From: Metamycoplasma alkalescens
GTDB lineage: Bacteria; Bacillota_I; Bacilli_A; Mycoplasmatales; Metamycoplasmataceae
Direction: 5' to 3'
DNA: 64,000 nucleotides
NCBI RefSeq assembly: GCF_900476125.1
Contig: NZ_LS991949.1
Span: 186,001 to 250,000, forward strand
The position numbers were made by a program, and so were the translations under genes. A model generated the notes under the pieces. The model saw only the letters and a list, made by a program, of their open reading frames with translations. It was not told the DNA's origin and did no database searches. Of the stretch, positions 14,017 to 25,250 are shown piece after piece. How positions within the stretch are numbered: the stretch's first letter is position 1; each line of letters opens with the position of its first letter.

Positions 14017-15147
14017 ATGTTTAGATATATACGGCAAAGGATTCTTTTTGCTATTCTTACTTTGTTCATAATTACGTTCGTAGTTTTTGTTTTAGTGAGT
14101 GCATTTGGACCAAGTCCAATTAAATCAATCGTTGAAAAAGAATTGCAAGATCCCAAAAATAAACTCACATTTGATGAGTTAATGGTAATGTATGAAAAGC
14201 AATTTGGATTAAGGGATGCAGAAGGTAATCCAATTTCAATTATTGCAAGATATTTCAGATATCTTGGTGGTGCATTTAGAGGAGATTTTGGTTTTGTAAT
14301 TAACAAAGCAAATAATCCAAGTCCATCAGAATATACAAATATTCAACAATTATTTTTTATTCCTTTAAGATATTCAATTCGTATCACACTTCCTGCATTC
14401 ATAATAAGTTCAATTGTTGGAACTACGATTGGTGTTTTTGCAGGGTATAAAAGAGGAAAATTATTTGATTCAGCAGCAAACATATTTGTTTTATTATTCA
14501 TTGCGATTCCTTCATTTGTTTTAGCACCAATTTTGATCACAATTTCGCTAAAAATAGGAATTCCTGCAACAATTCCAAGAGATGCACTAGAACCAACATT
14601 TGGTGAACTATTTGTTTCTTACTTACCACCAATTTTAATTATTACTTTGGCTTCAATGGCGGTTTATGTAAGTTATACAAGAAACCAAGTAATTACAGTG
14701 TTAACTTCAAATTATGTTTTAATTGCTAAAACAAAAGGATTAAATGCAAGACAAATATTTTTTAAATATGTTTTAAGAAATATCTCAATTCCATTGTTTA
14801 ACTTATTACTTGGTTCATTTTTAGGATTGTTATCTGGTTCAATTATTATTGAAAAATATTGGGATGTTCCAGGGACAAGTCAAATTATTGCAAGATCATT
14901 CCCAACCGGGGAAATTAATATCATCATGTTCTCAACAATATTTTTTACAGGTCTATCATTATTAGCAGATATTCTTGCGGATGTGATGTATGCAGTATTG
15001 GACCCAAAAATTACTTTTGCAACAAAAAGCAAGAAAAATTACTGATTATTCTTTAAAGCATATTTAGAAAGAAGAAAATTAGCTAAAGATTTATTTAACA
15101 AACAAAAAAATCAATTACAAAATCAACAAATATCAAAAAATGACTAG
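14017..15147 (+). CDS. oppB: Oligopeptide ABC transporter permease OppB
   Basis: A 376-aa polytopic membrane protein with an N-terminal span (FRYIRQRILFAILTLFI), about five further spans, and the permease EAA-type loop around NYVLIAKTKGLNARQIFFKY, which contacts the ATPases. The true end is TAG at 15145; TGA at 15043-15045 is Trp and is followed by a basic cytoplasmic tail rich in Gln/Asn/Lys. RBS AGGAGAT precedes the start. Second gene of oppABCDF. Confidence 0.93.
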
Positions 15148-15165
15148 AAAGGAGGATTAGAGTTT

Positions 15166-16473
15166 ATGGAAAATAATTTAGAAAACCAGGTCAAGGATTT
15201 TAATAAGCAATATAAGATAAGTTCAGAATTATCAAAAAAATTTGCTTTTGTTCAAGGCAGTGATAAAGTCCAAACTTCATCAATTGCTGGAAGACCTAAA
15301 AAAATGGGAATCGAAATTGCAAAAAGATTTTTTTCAAATCCAATTGTTGTGATTTCCTTAATAATTTTTACTTTTATTTTGATGGCATCATTGATTGTTC
15401 CTTCAAAATTAGCAACAGAATATACACCTAATTCTCCAATCAATAAATATTCTTTTATTGAACTACTACCACCAGTTTATAGTCCGATGGTAACAAAAGC
15501 AGTTTCTAACACTGACCCAGTTTATAAATTCTATTTAAACTTAAAAGCTTCAATTTCACAACTTCCACAAGATCAACAAGTGTTATGAAATCAATGATTT
15601 GCCTTCTTTTTAGATTCAGCCAAAACTTCTTCATTTGAAGGTCAATTGTTTTTTACATATAATGCATATTCATTATTTGAAGCTGGTGTTTTAAATGAAT
15701 TATTATTTAAAGCTCAACAAGAAGGAAGCACATTAACAACGGATTTTGTTAATACCTTAAAAGCAACTCAAGTTCCAGTTTTAAAAACATATTTAGGAAC
15801 TTCATCAACGGGCTATGATATTTGAGTAACTACTTGATATGCAACTTGAAGAGGGATTGAAATTGCGATTATTACAACTCTAATTCAAGCAATATTTGGG
15901 ATTACAATTGGAGCATTCCTAGGTTTTCATGCCGGAAAATTAGTTGATACAATTGTGATGAGAATTATTAATATATTCAACTCACCACCAACAATTATTT
16001 GAATTTTAATTTTTGTTGGAATCTTTGGAACCAACCAAGTATCCTTAATCTTAGCAATGTCAATTGCAGGATGACCGTTATTTGTTGGGTTAACAAGAAT
16101 GTATATCATCACTGTTAAAAATGAAGAATATATTGTTGCTGCCAAAGCAATTGGGGCATCAACACCAAGACAAATTTTTGTTCATGCCTTGCCAGCAATT
16201 GTTGGAAAAATTGCAAACTCATTTGTTAAAAATGTCCCAAGTGCAATTTTATGAGTAGCATCATTAGCATTCTTAGGATTCTTTAAGGATGGTAAAGATA
16301 CTAACTTAGGACAAATTCTAATTGAATCATCCTCAGAAGCTGGACAAAATGTGTGAATTATTTTATTACCAACATTGATTTTGTTATTCTTAACATTATC
16401 ATTAAACTTCATGGCAATCGGAATTCATGATGCTTTAGATCCAAGAGTTATAAACAAAGGAAGAAGAAAATAA
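15166..16473 (+). CDS. oppC: Oligopeptide ABC transporter permease OppC
   Basis: A 435-aa permease partner of OppB. It begins with a hydrophilic region of ~60 residues and a first span (SNPIVVISLIIFTFILMASL), then a large outer loop of about 130 residues, then five spans with the EAA-type loop YIVAAKAIGASTPRQIFVHA. The C-terminus AIGIHDALDPRVINKGRRK is typical for OppC/DppC. A strong AAAGGAGG RBS lies 10 bases upstream. Several Trp codons are TGA. Confidence 0.93.
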
Positions 16474-16476
16474 TTT

Positions 16477-17658
16477 ATGGAAATTACAAAAAAAACGCCA
16501 ATAAATCAACATTCAAATCGAAAAAAACATAAAAAAGAAAAAGCATCACAAAAAAGAGGATATTTATTCTCAAAAATTCAAGCCGAAGAAAAATTGCAAA
16601 ATAACCGTTTGTTAGAAGTAAGAAATTTACATGTTAGTTTCCCAATTGGTAGAAAGAAAACAATTCATATCGTCAGAGGTGTTGATATTGATGTTAATCG
16701 CGCTGAGATTGTTGGCTTAGTTGGCGAATCGGGTTCAGGGAAATCTGTCACTTCGAAAACATTGATTAATGTCAATGAAAATGCTTTAGTAACCGCTGAT
16801 AAAATTCAAATTGGTGATTTAGAATTAAGTAACATTCTAAAAAAAGAAAAATATTGACAATTAGTGCGGGGTCAAAAAATTGGTTATATTCCCCAAGATC
16901 CACTAACTTCATTAAACCCCACAAGATTGATTGGGAAACAATTACTAGATGCACTAAATAACAATCTTGATTGGGTTGGAAAAACCTATACGGAAAAAAA
17001 AGAATATTTATTAGGTTTGTTAAAAACTTTTGGACTAAGAGAAGCTGAAAAAATTTTTAATTCATACCCACACACCCTTTCAGGGGGAATGAAACAAAGA
17101 ATTGTGATTACAATGGTTGTGGCACTAAAACCAGATTTAATTATTGCCGATGAACCAACAACAGCTCTAGATCCAACTGTCCAAGCAAGTGTGCTTGCAC
17201 TTTTTGAAAACATTCGTCAAGAAATGGGGATCTCAATTATTTTAATTAGTCATAATATCTCAGTTATTGCAAAATTCTGTGACTATATTTATGTGATGTA
17301 TGCCGGAAGAATTGTTGAAAAAGGTTTGAAAGAAGAAATTTTTACCAAACCAGCACACCCATATACATGAGCTTTAATTTCTGCAATTCCTGAATCAAAA
17401 GAAGAAAAATTATATAACATTAAAGGAACTCCTCCAGACATGGCTAATTTACCAGTTGGTGATCCTTTTGCACCAAGAAATGATTATGCCCTTGAGATTG
17501 ATTTTATCAAAGAACCCCCTTTAATCCCAATTACTGAGACACATTATGCAGCAACTTGATTATTAAGTCCAGAAGCTCCAAAAATTGAATTATCAAAAGA
17601 TTTACAAAAACGTTTAGATTTATTTAAAAAGGCTTTTAACAATGGCAAGAGTAATTAA
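16477..17658 (+). CDS. oppD: Oligopeptide ABC transporter ATP-binding protein OppD
   Basis: A 393-aa ATPase. After a Lys-rich N-terminal extension of ~45 residues come Walker A GESGSGKS (~residue 83), the Q-loop YIPQDPLTSLNP, signature LSGGMKQR (~200), Walker B LIIADEPTTALDP and switch His LISHN. The C-terminal region holds the oligopeptide/dipeptide family block (PAHPYTWALISAIP, NIKGTPPDMANLP). It lacks the usual cysteines that ligate an iron-sulfur cluster in some homologues. It overlaps oppF by 17 bases. Confidence 0.94.
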
Positions 17659-20155
17659 TAAAGAAAAAAAAGTAATATTATCAATTGACAATTTAAAAAA
17701 ATATTTTGTCACAAATGGCATTATTAACAAAGCTGTTGATGGTGTGTCTTTTGATGTTCATGAAGGGGAAATTGTTGGTTTAATTGGTGAATCAGGTTCA
17801 GGAAAAACTACCGTTGGAAGAAAAATTTTAAGACTTTATGATGAATACAATGGTTTTGTAATTCTTGATGACAAAATTATTTCAGGAAAAAATATTAGTT
17901 ATTCCTTAAAAAAATATTTACGTAAAAATGTGCAAATGATTTTTCAAGATCCGCATGCATCTTTAAATAGTCAACAAAATATTTACAATATTTTAAAAGA
18001 ACCTCTACTTGTAAATGGGATTATGAATAACAAAATTAAAGATATTTTTTCTGACTGACTAGAGGTTAAAAAAGCATTTAAATATACTTTTCAAATCCAA
18101 GCAATGAAACTTGAATTAGAAAACTATAAAGAAATTAATCGTTTAGCAAACCCATTTTTTGCAAAATGAACAAATAAATTTAAAAACTTTCAATTTGACA
18201 AAGAAATCAGTATTGAAGATAATTTCTCATCTTTTTATACTTATTTAGAAGAAAAACAAAAAATGGAAAGCATTATTATTAATAACTTGTATTCAAATGC
18301 ATCTTCTTTAATTGAGTTTTATTATCAAATGCAAAATAAATATCGGAACAATGAACTTCAAAAAGAAGAAATTACGTATCGGAATGCAGTTGCCAAATAC
18401 AAAGAAATTCAAGTTTTAAGTAAGTTATCAAAAAATCAATATAGATTAAAAAAAGAATTACAAGTTCTTTTGGATAAAAAAAATGCTTTAATTGTCTTAC
18501 AACATGAAAAAATTAAAGAAGCACATAATATTTTTGCTAACTACTGTGTTGAAAATAAAAACGAAAAAACATTAGTCAATATTGCAAAATTGATGTCAAC
18601 GAATTTAGATTATTATTTATACAATTTAAAAAATGAATATTTATTCAAAAAACGAATTGCCGTTTTAAAAGATTTAAAAAAATCTTTAAAATATCTTGAA
18701 TTTGAAAATATTAAAGAATTAGTTCAAAAACTTGAAGTTTATGTTAAAAACTTCTATGAAAAAAATCTTTCAGCAATCACATATTCAAAAACAATGAAAA
18801 AAGATATTAAAGAAATTTTAGATAAAGAATTTATTTTTGATGCCACAAAATACCAAGCAATTTCACAAAAAAATCAACAAAAATACGATAATGAATTACT
18901 TAAGTTAAACCAAGAAATTGCGCAATTAAGAAAACAATTAGAGGTAAAAGAAGCACCAGAATATTCAAAAGAACAATTAAATGAAGCAATTAATAATCTA
19001 AAAAAAGCCAAAGAAATTTATTTGGATGGAAGACAAAAATTCCTTGTTGACTACAAGCAAAAAATTAATGATCTTTATACAAAAATTCAAGCTGAAAAAA
19101 ATCAATATTTATCATTAGTTTCAGACCAAAATGAATGTAATGAAGCTTATAAAAAATACCGGGCAGAGTTTTTTGTTTATATTAAAAATGAATACTTTTT
19201 AAAAATTTCAAAACTAGAAGAGCGTAAAAACAATTTAGTTGCTGAACTAAGAAAAAATCCTGATAAAAGCAAAAAAATCAAACACTCATTACAACAAATA
19301 AAAATAAAAATCAACCAACAACAAAAAGATCTTGATCGTTTAATTAAAACATACAATTCAGACATTACCCTAAAAGAAGATACATTGAAATCATTCAATA
19401 TCGAAAGAAATTATTTAAACAAAGATATCAAGAATATTTATGTTCTACTTGGTGTTGATCATAAATGAGTTGAAATGAATTTAAACAAAAAAGATGATGC
19501 TGATTTTGATTTAAGACATTCAAATTGAAACAAAAGATTCAACATTTTTGATTATAAAATTTCATTCCCTTTTGCGAAATCTTTAATCTCTGAGTTATTG
19601 TACAAAATGACAATTTATCGTTCATTAGAGGATGTTGGATTATTAAAACAATTTGCATACCGTTATCCACATGAATTTAGTGGGGGACAGCTACAACGGA
19701 TTGTAATTGCTAGAGCATTAATTACTGAACCAAAAGTAATTGTCGCTGATGAACCAATTGCATCCTTAGATATCTCAATTCAAGCACAAGTTGTAAACTT
19801 ATTAAAAGATTTGTGTATTCAAAAAAATATCGGTTTAATTTTCATTGCGCATGATTTAAGTATGATTGAATATATTGCTGATAATGTTCAAATTATGCAT
19901 TTAGGAAAAATTGTGGAAAGTGGTAAAACTGAAGCAATTTATAACGAACCACTTCACCCATATACAATTAGTTTATTTAAGGCCGTTCCTAAAATTTCAA
20001 ATGCAAGTGAAAAATTCCAAAAAGTTTCCTTTGAATTAGATTATATCAAAGAACAACAATTTCCAAATGTTCCTGAAAATTATAAGGTTAATGATGAACA
20101 TTATATTTATGGAACAAAACAACAAATTAAAAAATGACTTTCAGATAAAAAATAA
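17642..20155 (+). CDS. oppF: Oligopeptide ABC transporter ATP-binding protein OppF with long coiled-coil insertion
   Basis: An 837-aa ATPase. Residues 1-125 carry Walker A GESGSGKT and the Q-loop MIFQDPHASLN. Residues ~650-780 carry FSGGQLQR (679 onwards), VIVADEPIASLD and the switch FIAHD, ending in PLHPYTISLFKAVP. Between them lie ~500 residues, mostly Lys/Glu/Gln-rich coiled coil, between the Q-loop and the signature in the helical subdomain. From memory, M. genitalium and M. pneumoniae OppF are also ~850 aa, so this is a family trait. Internal TGA codons (18055, 18167, 19466 and others) are Trp; the frame is continuous. Confidence 0.93.
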
Positions 20156-20163
20156 AAAATAAG

Positions 20164-20200
20164 ATTAGGTATAAAAAAATGCCTAATTTTATTTTATGTT
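20164..20200 (+). terminator. Terminator of opp operon
   Basis: ATTAGG pairs with CCTAAT (20164-20169 with 20182-20187), followed by TTTATTTTATG. A modest intrinsic terminator 8 bases after the oppF stop. Confidence 0.6.
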
Positions 20201-20252
20201 TAATTCTCTTCGGAAGATTGCAGTTATTAAGTATAATTTTTAGGAGTTAATT

Positions 20253-20750
20253 ATGCAAAAAAACCAAAAAAATTTAAATGCAAAAAGTTATTGAAAAAGA
20301 AGTTGAAATCTAGGCAGCATTCTTTATTTTTTTATTAGTATTTTTTTAATGATCCTAATCATTTTTTTAACAGGATATTTAAAAAAACAAACTGATTATC
20401 GCTTAACATGATCAAATGCCATTACTGTTGGCACAACAATTTTTTTAGCAATTGCAATTTTTGTGATTCTTTTTAAAAAAGGTTTTGGAAAAAATCTTTT
20501 TAAACCAATGATTGATTCATATCATCAAAGCAGAATTTCTAAAAAAGCTAAAACAAGATATCTGTTAGGCATGAATCAGTTTGAAAAAGATAAAATTCTA
20601 AATCAAGAACGCCAAAAATACCAAAATGAAAGAAATAAAAAAGATCTTGAAAAACAAAAAAATCAAACAACAAATTTAGCTTCTTTTTTATTAATCGCAA
20701 TCACACTTCTTACTTTAATCATTGGCGTAGTAACAATTCATTATGCTTAG
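20253..20750 (+). CDS. Small membrane protein (DUF3899-like)
   Basis: A 165-aa protein preceded by TAGGAG. It has two hydrophobic spans near residues 22-42 and 52-70, a basic Gln/Glu/Lys cytoplasmic segment (~75-135) and a C-terminal span (LASFLLIAITLLTLIIGVV). The start at 20253 is chosen over a later Met because it has the RBS and restores the first two spans; TGA codons there are Trp. The topology resembles the small mycoplasma proteins annotated DUF3899, but this is from memory and no function is known. tpiA follows 60 bases later with its own RBS. Confidence 0.75.
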
Positions 20751-20810
20751 TTTGATAAAACAAAAAAATATAATTAACTAAAAAAAATTTGGTAATTAAG
20801 GAGTTTAAAA

Positions 20811-21542
20811 ATGAAATATTTGATTGGTAATTTTAAAATGAACAAAACTTTTTTTGATGTTGAATCATATATTGAAGCACTTAGTTATTTAATCAATGAA
20901 AATAAAACAAAATTAAAAAATCTTCAAATCGGGATTGCGCCATCTTTTGATAGTGCATATTTATCATATTTGCATCAGGATCGCAATTTCTTATTTGGGT
21001 TACAAAATATATATCATGAACTAAATGGTGCTTATACAGGTGAAGTTTCGTTGAATGTTGCAATTGAAACAAAGATTGATTTCATTTTAATTGGACATAG
21101 TGAACGTCGTAGTTTATTTAATGAAACAAATCAATTAATCAATAAAAAAATTACTCACTTGCAAAAAACAAAGATTATGCCAATTTTATGCATTGGGGAA
21201 TCAATGCAAGAATTCAATGAAAACAAAACATTTGAAGTTTTAGCGAAACAAATTAATGAAGGTCTAAAAAATATTGAAAATCATAGCAATTTAATTATTT
21301 CTTATGAACCAGTTTATTGCATTGGTAATGGCATCATCCCAGAAGTGTCGCATATTCAAAAAGTAATTGATTTCATTCATATCATATTAAATAACAAAAT
21401 CCCTGTTTTATATGGTGGTTCAGTTTCACTTGCAAATATTGAGATTCTTGAACAAGTCAAAGGACTAAGTGGTTATTTAGTTGGTAAAGCTTCATTGAAT
21501 GCCAATGAGTTTGTTGAATTAGCAAAAAAAATAAAAAGTTAG
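20811..21542 (+). CDS. tpiA: Triosephosphate isomerase
   Basis: Interconverts dihydroxyacetone phosphate and glyceraldehyde 3-phosphate in glycolysis. The 243-aa TIM barrel has GNFKMN at the N-terminus (catalytic Lys), LIGHSERR with the catalytic His, SYEPVYCIGNG with the catalytic Glu and part of the flexible loop, and the phosphate-binding LYGGSVSLAN. RBS AAGGAG lies 8 bases upstream. With enolase at 59658 it indicates a working lower glycolytic pathway. Confidence 0.96.
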   Translation: MKYLIGNFKMNKTFFDVESYIEALSYLINENKTKLKNLQIGIAPSFDSAYLSYLHQDRNFLFGLQNIYHELNGAYTGEVSLNVAIETKIDFILIGHSERRSLFNETNQLINKKITHLQKTKIMPILCIGESMQEFNENKTFEVLAKQINEGLKNIENHSNLIISYEPVYCIGNGIIPEVSHIQKVIDFIHIILNNKIPVLYGGSVSLANIEILEQVKGLSGYLVGKASLNANEFVELAKKIKS

Positions 21543-21570
21543 TTTTTTTCTTTTCAAACTAACTTTTTAT
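21533..21570. terminator. Bidirectional terminator between tpiA and ribF
   Basis: A 13-bp stem AAAAAGTTAGTTT/AAACTAACTTTTT (21533-21545 with 21556-21568) with T-rich flanks on both strands. It lies between the convergent tpiA and ribF and overlaps the ends of both genes. Confidence 0.75.
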
Positions 21571-22358
21571 TTTAAAAATCATTGCTTGCCAATTTCAATA
21601 TCTTTTTCATTAATCTGATTTTCATGTTTAAAATTAATATAACGAATCGGATTTTCTAATTCAATAAACACTTCTTTGTATTTGCTTGGAATTAATTCAA
21701 GATCAAATAAGTAAATTTCATTATCAATTTGATTTTCTAAATCATTACTTATTTTAATAATTCCATGGTATTCAAGATCTTCAATTACACAATTTATAAT
21801 ATAAATTCCAGGTTTGGGTTTTAAAAGATTTTTTGGAAAACTGAAATTTAATTTCTCTAAATGTGTTATAAAGGCATATTTTTCAATCAATAAATTATTG
21901 ATCGCATGAATATTGCCCTCTTCAATTAATTCTCTGATTAATGAAGAAGAAATTTTTCTTTTTTGCACTTTTCTTTCATTGGCAACCAAGACATTAAAAT
22001 TCTTTTTAAGATAATCAATATTGCCTAATTTTTGAAAACCGAATTTGAAATCAAATCCACAAACAACATGTTTAACATTATTTAACTTTAAATTTTCACA
22101 AAAATCAATATGTGAAGTGCGTAAATTATCTTTTAAAGAATCAACAATGAAAACATAATCAAACCCTAAATTAAAAAGTGTATACAATCTTGTTTTTGTT
22201 TGAAAAGCTTTTTTTTCATTATTGACAAGATTCTTATATGAATCTTTAAAAAGCATGATTGCAATTTTATTTTTATTTAAAGTGTTTTTTAAATCTTTTG
22301 CAAGTTTGACTAATTCATAATGGCCAAGGTGTAATGTTTCAAATGCACCTAAAACCAT
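21567..22358 (-). CDS. ribF: Bifunctional riboflavin kinase/FAD synthetase RibF
   Basis: Makes FMN and FAD from imported riboflavin. The 263-aa product starts directly at the nucleotidyl-transferase strand MVLGAFETLHLGH, where the usual form is GNFDGVHLGH; the HxGH motif is intact. The second motif RKISSSLIRELI matches ISSTRIR. The flavokinase half (after ~residue 170, PKPGIYIINCVIEDLEYHGIIKI) is short and diverged, missing a clear PTAN motif, so kinase activity is less certain. TGA at 21579-21581 is Trp; the stop is TAA at 21567. RBS AGAGGA lies just upstream of the start. Confidence 0.8.
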
Positions 22359-22447
22359 AATTAATTCCTCTTTGATTTCAAAGTTTTCTTTAAAATTTCA
22401 ATTAAATATTTTCATCTCTTAATGCTAAATTCATTTCAAAAAGATTT

Positions 22448-23254
22448 TTAATTATAAAATCCCATTTCTTTTAATTTAAAATAAGGACCATCTTCTGTGA
22501 CTGGTAAGCAAATTAAATCAGCAGCATCTTTAGTAACATCTTCCCCATTTCCTAATGCAACACCCAAACCAACTTGCTGTAGCATTTCAATGTCATTTTC
22601 TGAATCACCAAAAGCAACCATTTCATCTAATTTAACATCCAAAATATCCCCAAGCATCTTTAATCCAACAGCTTTTGTAATTCCTCTTGAAGATAGAAAA
22701 ATTCCTGAATTTCATGTTGCTAAAACTCACATATTCATGTTGTTTTTTTCAAAAAATTCATTCAATTTTTTTGCTCATTCTTCAGGAGCTTTAGTACTAA
22801 TTGTAATTAAATAATTTTTATCATTTTGTGCTTCAAAATCTTTTTCTGAAATAAATTTATCTTTATATGGAAAGTAAAATCAAGTATTGATATCAAATAA
22901 ATCATTATAGTAGCCTCATTTATTTCCAACAAATGAGAATGCTAATTTATTTTCTTCAGCATAAGCTCGAAACTTAATGAAATCCTCATAATCAATTACT
23001 TCTTCAAAAATATATTCATTAGTTTTCAAATCAAGAATAAAAGTTCCATTTGCACCAACAAAATAATCAACATGTGGATTGTGAATTTGGTTACCAATTG
23101 TAAAAATATCACGTCCTGAACACAACACATTAATATATCCAGCTTCTTTTAGTTTTGCAAACATTTCTTTTGTTCTTTCACTTAGTTCAGAAACACCAAA
23201 TGGCAATAGTGTTCCATCAATATCAAAAACTACCATTTTATATTTATTGTTCAT
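22448..23254 (-). CDS. HAD-IIB (Cof-type) phosphatase
   Basis: A 268-aa haloacid dehalogenase-superfamily hydrolase. Motif I is VVFDIDGTL with nucleophile and acid/base Asp, motif II is CSGRD, the Lys of motif III lies near SRGITKAVGLK, and motif IV is FGDSENDIEML. The cap domain of the IIB type spans ~85-185. Substrates of Cof proteins are sugar phosphates, nucleotides or pyridoxal phosphate; the sequence does not tell which. The start overlaps the truB end by 11 bases and has the RBS CGGAGG inside truB. The frame is continuous with TGA as Trp. Confidence 0.88.
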
Positions 23255-24116
23255 TTTTACCTCCGAGTTTTGGGGTCAAAAATATACGGCTGAATAAAAT
23301 TTTTTCAAATTTTATTAAACCGTTTTCTATTTTTCCTCAACCAATTATTTTATCATTATGAATGAATATTGCCCTATCATTGACATTCTTAAATCTATCT
23401 AAAAAAATTTCTTTTGATTTAATTTGTCTTAGTTCAAAATCATCAAGTGCATATAATTTTACATTAAAAATTGCGTTTATATCAACTATTTCCTCATATG
23501 TAAGAGTTTCATTTAAACGAATATTTCCAATTGCCTCCCTTTTTAAAACATTAACAACAGCATCAGTATTTAAAAAAATTCCAATATCATGAACAAGTGA
23601 ACGAATGTATGTTCCTTTTGAAACTTTTGTTCTAAAACTAAAAGTTTGCTTTTCAAAATTAAAATCAATTAATTTGAGTTCATAAATTTTAATCTCACAG
23701 GGTTCTAGATTGATTTCAAGATTTTTTCTTGCTAGTTGATAACTTCGTTGCCCGTTGACTTTTTTTGCTGAAAAAATCGGTGGAATTTGCTTGGTTTGTA
23801 ATTTCATTTGAGCAAGGGCATTTTCTAATTCAGTTTTTGTTATTTTTTGCTTATTTTCAAAATAAGTAATTTCTTCACCTTCATCATAACTTCTTGAATG
23901 ACAATGTAGTGTTGCTTCAACATAATACTCTTTTGTGTCATTAACTAATTGGGACAATACTTTTGTATCCTCATCAGTTGCGACAATTAAAAGTCCTGAA
24001 GCAAGTGGATCAAGGGTTCCACTATGTCCAATTTTTTTAATCTTATTTTTTCTGGCAAATTCTTTGATTGCAAAAAAACTTGATTCACCACGTTTTTTGT
24101 TTATTTTAAAAAACAT
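23244..24116 (-). CDS. truB: tRNA pseudouridine(55) synthase TruB
   Basis: Makes the universal pseudouridine 55 in the T-loop of tRNAs. 290 aa. It starts MFFKINKKRGESSF; the catalytic Asp lies in KKIGHSGTLDPLASGLL, and KVNGQRSYQLAR and KGTYIRSLVHDIG follow. A TGA at 23337-23339 is Trp, which extends the protein by ~31 residues to TAA at 23244, close to usual length. truB and ribF are neighbours in many bacteria; here a HAD phosphatase is between them. Confidence 0.94.
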
Positions 24117-24207
24117 AAATTTAAGACCTCAATTTAAATTTCAATATCAATTAAGTAAAATAATATATTTTTTTAAATGTTTCGAATTTATTTTTATTTA
24201 AAAAAAA

Positions 24208-25248
24208 TTATTTCAAAAGTGGATTAATTTCAGAATCCTTAATTCCTTCTTTTTTAGCAATAGCTAAAAGAATTTCTTTAGTTTTTTGCATATACATTTT
24301 TGCTTGATTTTGAAATTCTTTATTGGTTAAATTATTTTTTTGATTTAAGTCCATATTATTTGCAAAAACTTTGATAATAAAATCAAAATCAACTTGATAA
24401 TCAACTTGATCAATATTGATAATTACATTTTTTTTGAAATTTTCAAAATCTTCTTTAAATTGTTTGATTTGGTCTTGATTTTTTGCATTATCAGTTAAAA
24501 GTTGATGTCATAAACCCATTTCATAAACCAAGTTAACAATTGCATGGGAGTGACTGTGGGAATTTTTATCATCCTCAATGTTGATATCTTCAATTTTTTC
24601 TTTTTGTGTAATATTTGTTTCATCAAATAAATTACTTTTTAAAAAGTTTCAAGATGAAACAATATTTTCTTGTAATTCACCTAAATTAATATCAATTCCG
24701 CTTAGTCTTTGATCAATAATTTTGATTCTTTTTAAATACTCTTTGTTATCAATGTTTAAATTTAAATCACCAATTACAGCATCCACATCACTAAAAATTA
24801 ATTGATATTTGTTTAATAAAACACTTAATTTTGGTTTTTTTATTTCGCTATTAATTTTAATTAATTGCTCATCATCAAATCATTTGTTATAGAATTTTTG
24901 AATTTCAATGCCATTTTTTTCTTCTTGTAAATTAATTAGACCAAAAACTTTTGTTTTTAAACTATTGTATTTTCTGATTAATTTGAAATATTGTTGTTTA
25001 TAGTTGCGGTATGAATTTTTAACTTCTGAAATTAAACAAAGAATATTTTTTGAATAAATTTCTTCAAGTGCTTTTGGTTGTTGGTTGTTTAAAATAATTT
25101 CAATTTTTTGATTTTCATTAAAACTGGAATCATTAAAAATTAAATTTTCTTTGTCATTTGGAAATTTGGTAATACATGATAATGTTGTCCAAGGAACTAA
25201 TGATATAAAAGAAAAACAACTTAGTTTTAAAATTAAGTTTTTTTTCAT
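24208..25248 (-). CDS. Lipoprotein with His-Ser-His-Ser-His motif
   Basis: A 346-aa lipoprotein. The signal peptide ends TTLSC with Cys25. The body is helical and Lys/Asn/Asp-rich. A histidine cluster HSHSH sits at about residues 228-232 in an acidic setting (EDDKNS before it), which suggests metal binding. The start is 2 bases after the stop of the 27131-25251 lipoprotein, with RBS AAAGGATGG, so the two are one operon. It may belong to the mycoplasma group named aromatic motif membrane protein, which I recall as a partner of a larger lipoprotein; I cannot confirm this. Function unknown. Confidence 0.75.
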
Positions 25249-25250
25249 TT

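Noticed and set aside
17642-20137. oppF apparently split into three or more genes with an unrelated coiled-coil protein in the middle
   Set aside because: All pieces share one frame and are separated only by TGA, which is Trp here; Walker A and signature motifs lie in different pieces of one ATPase.
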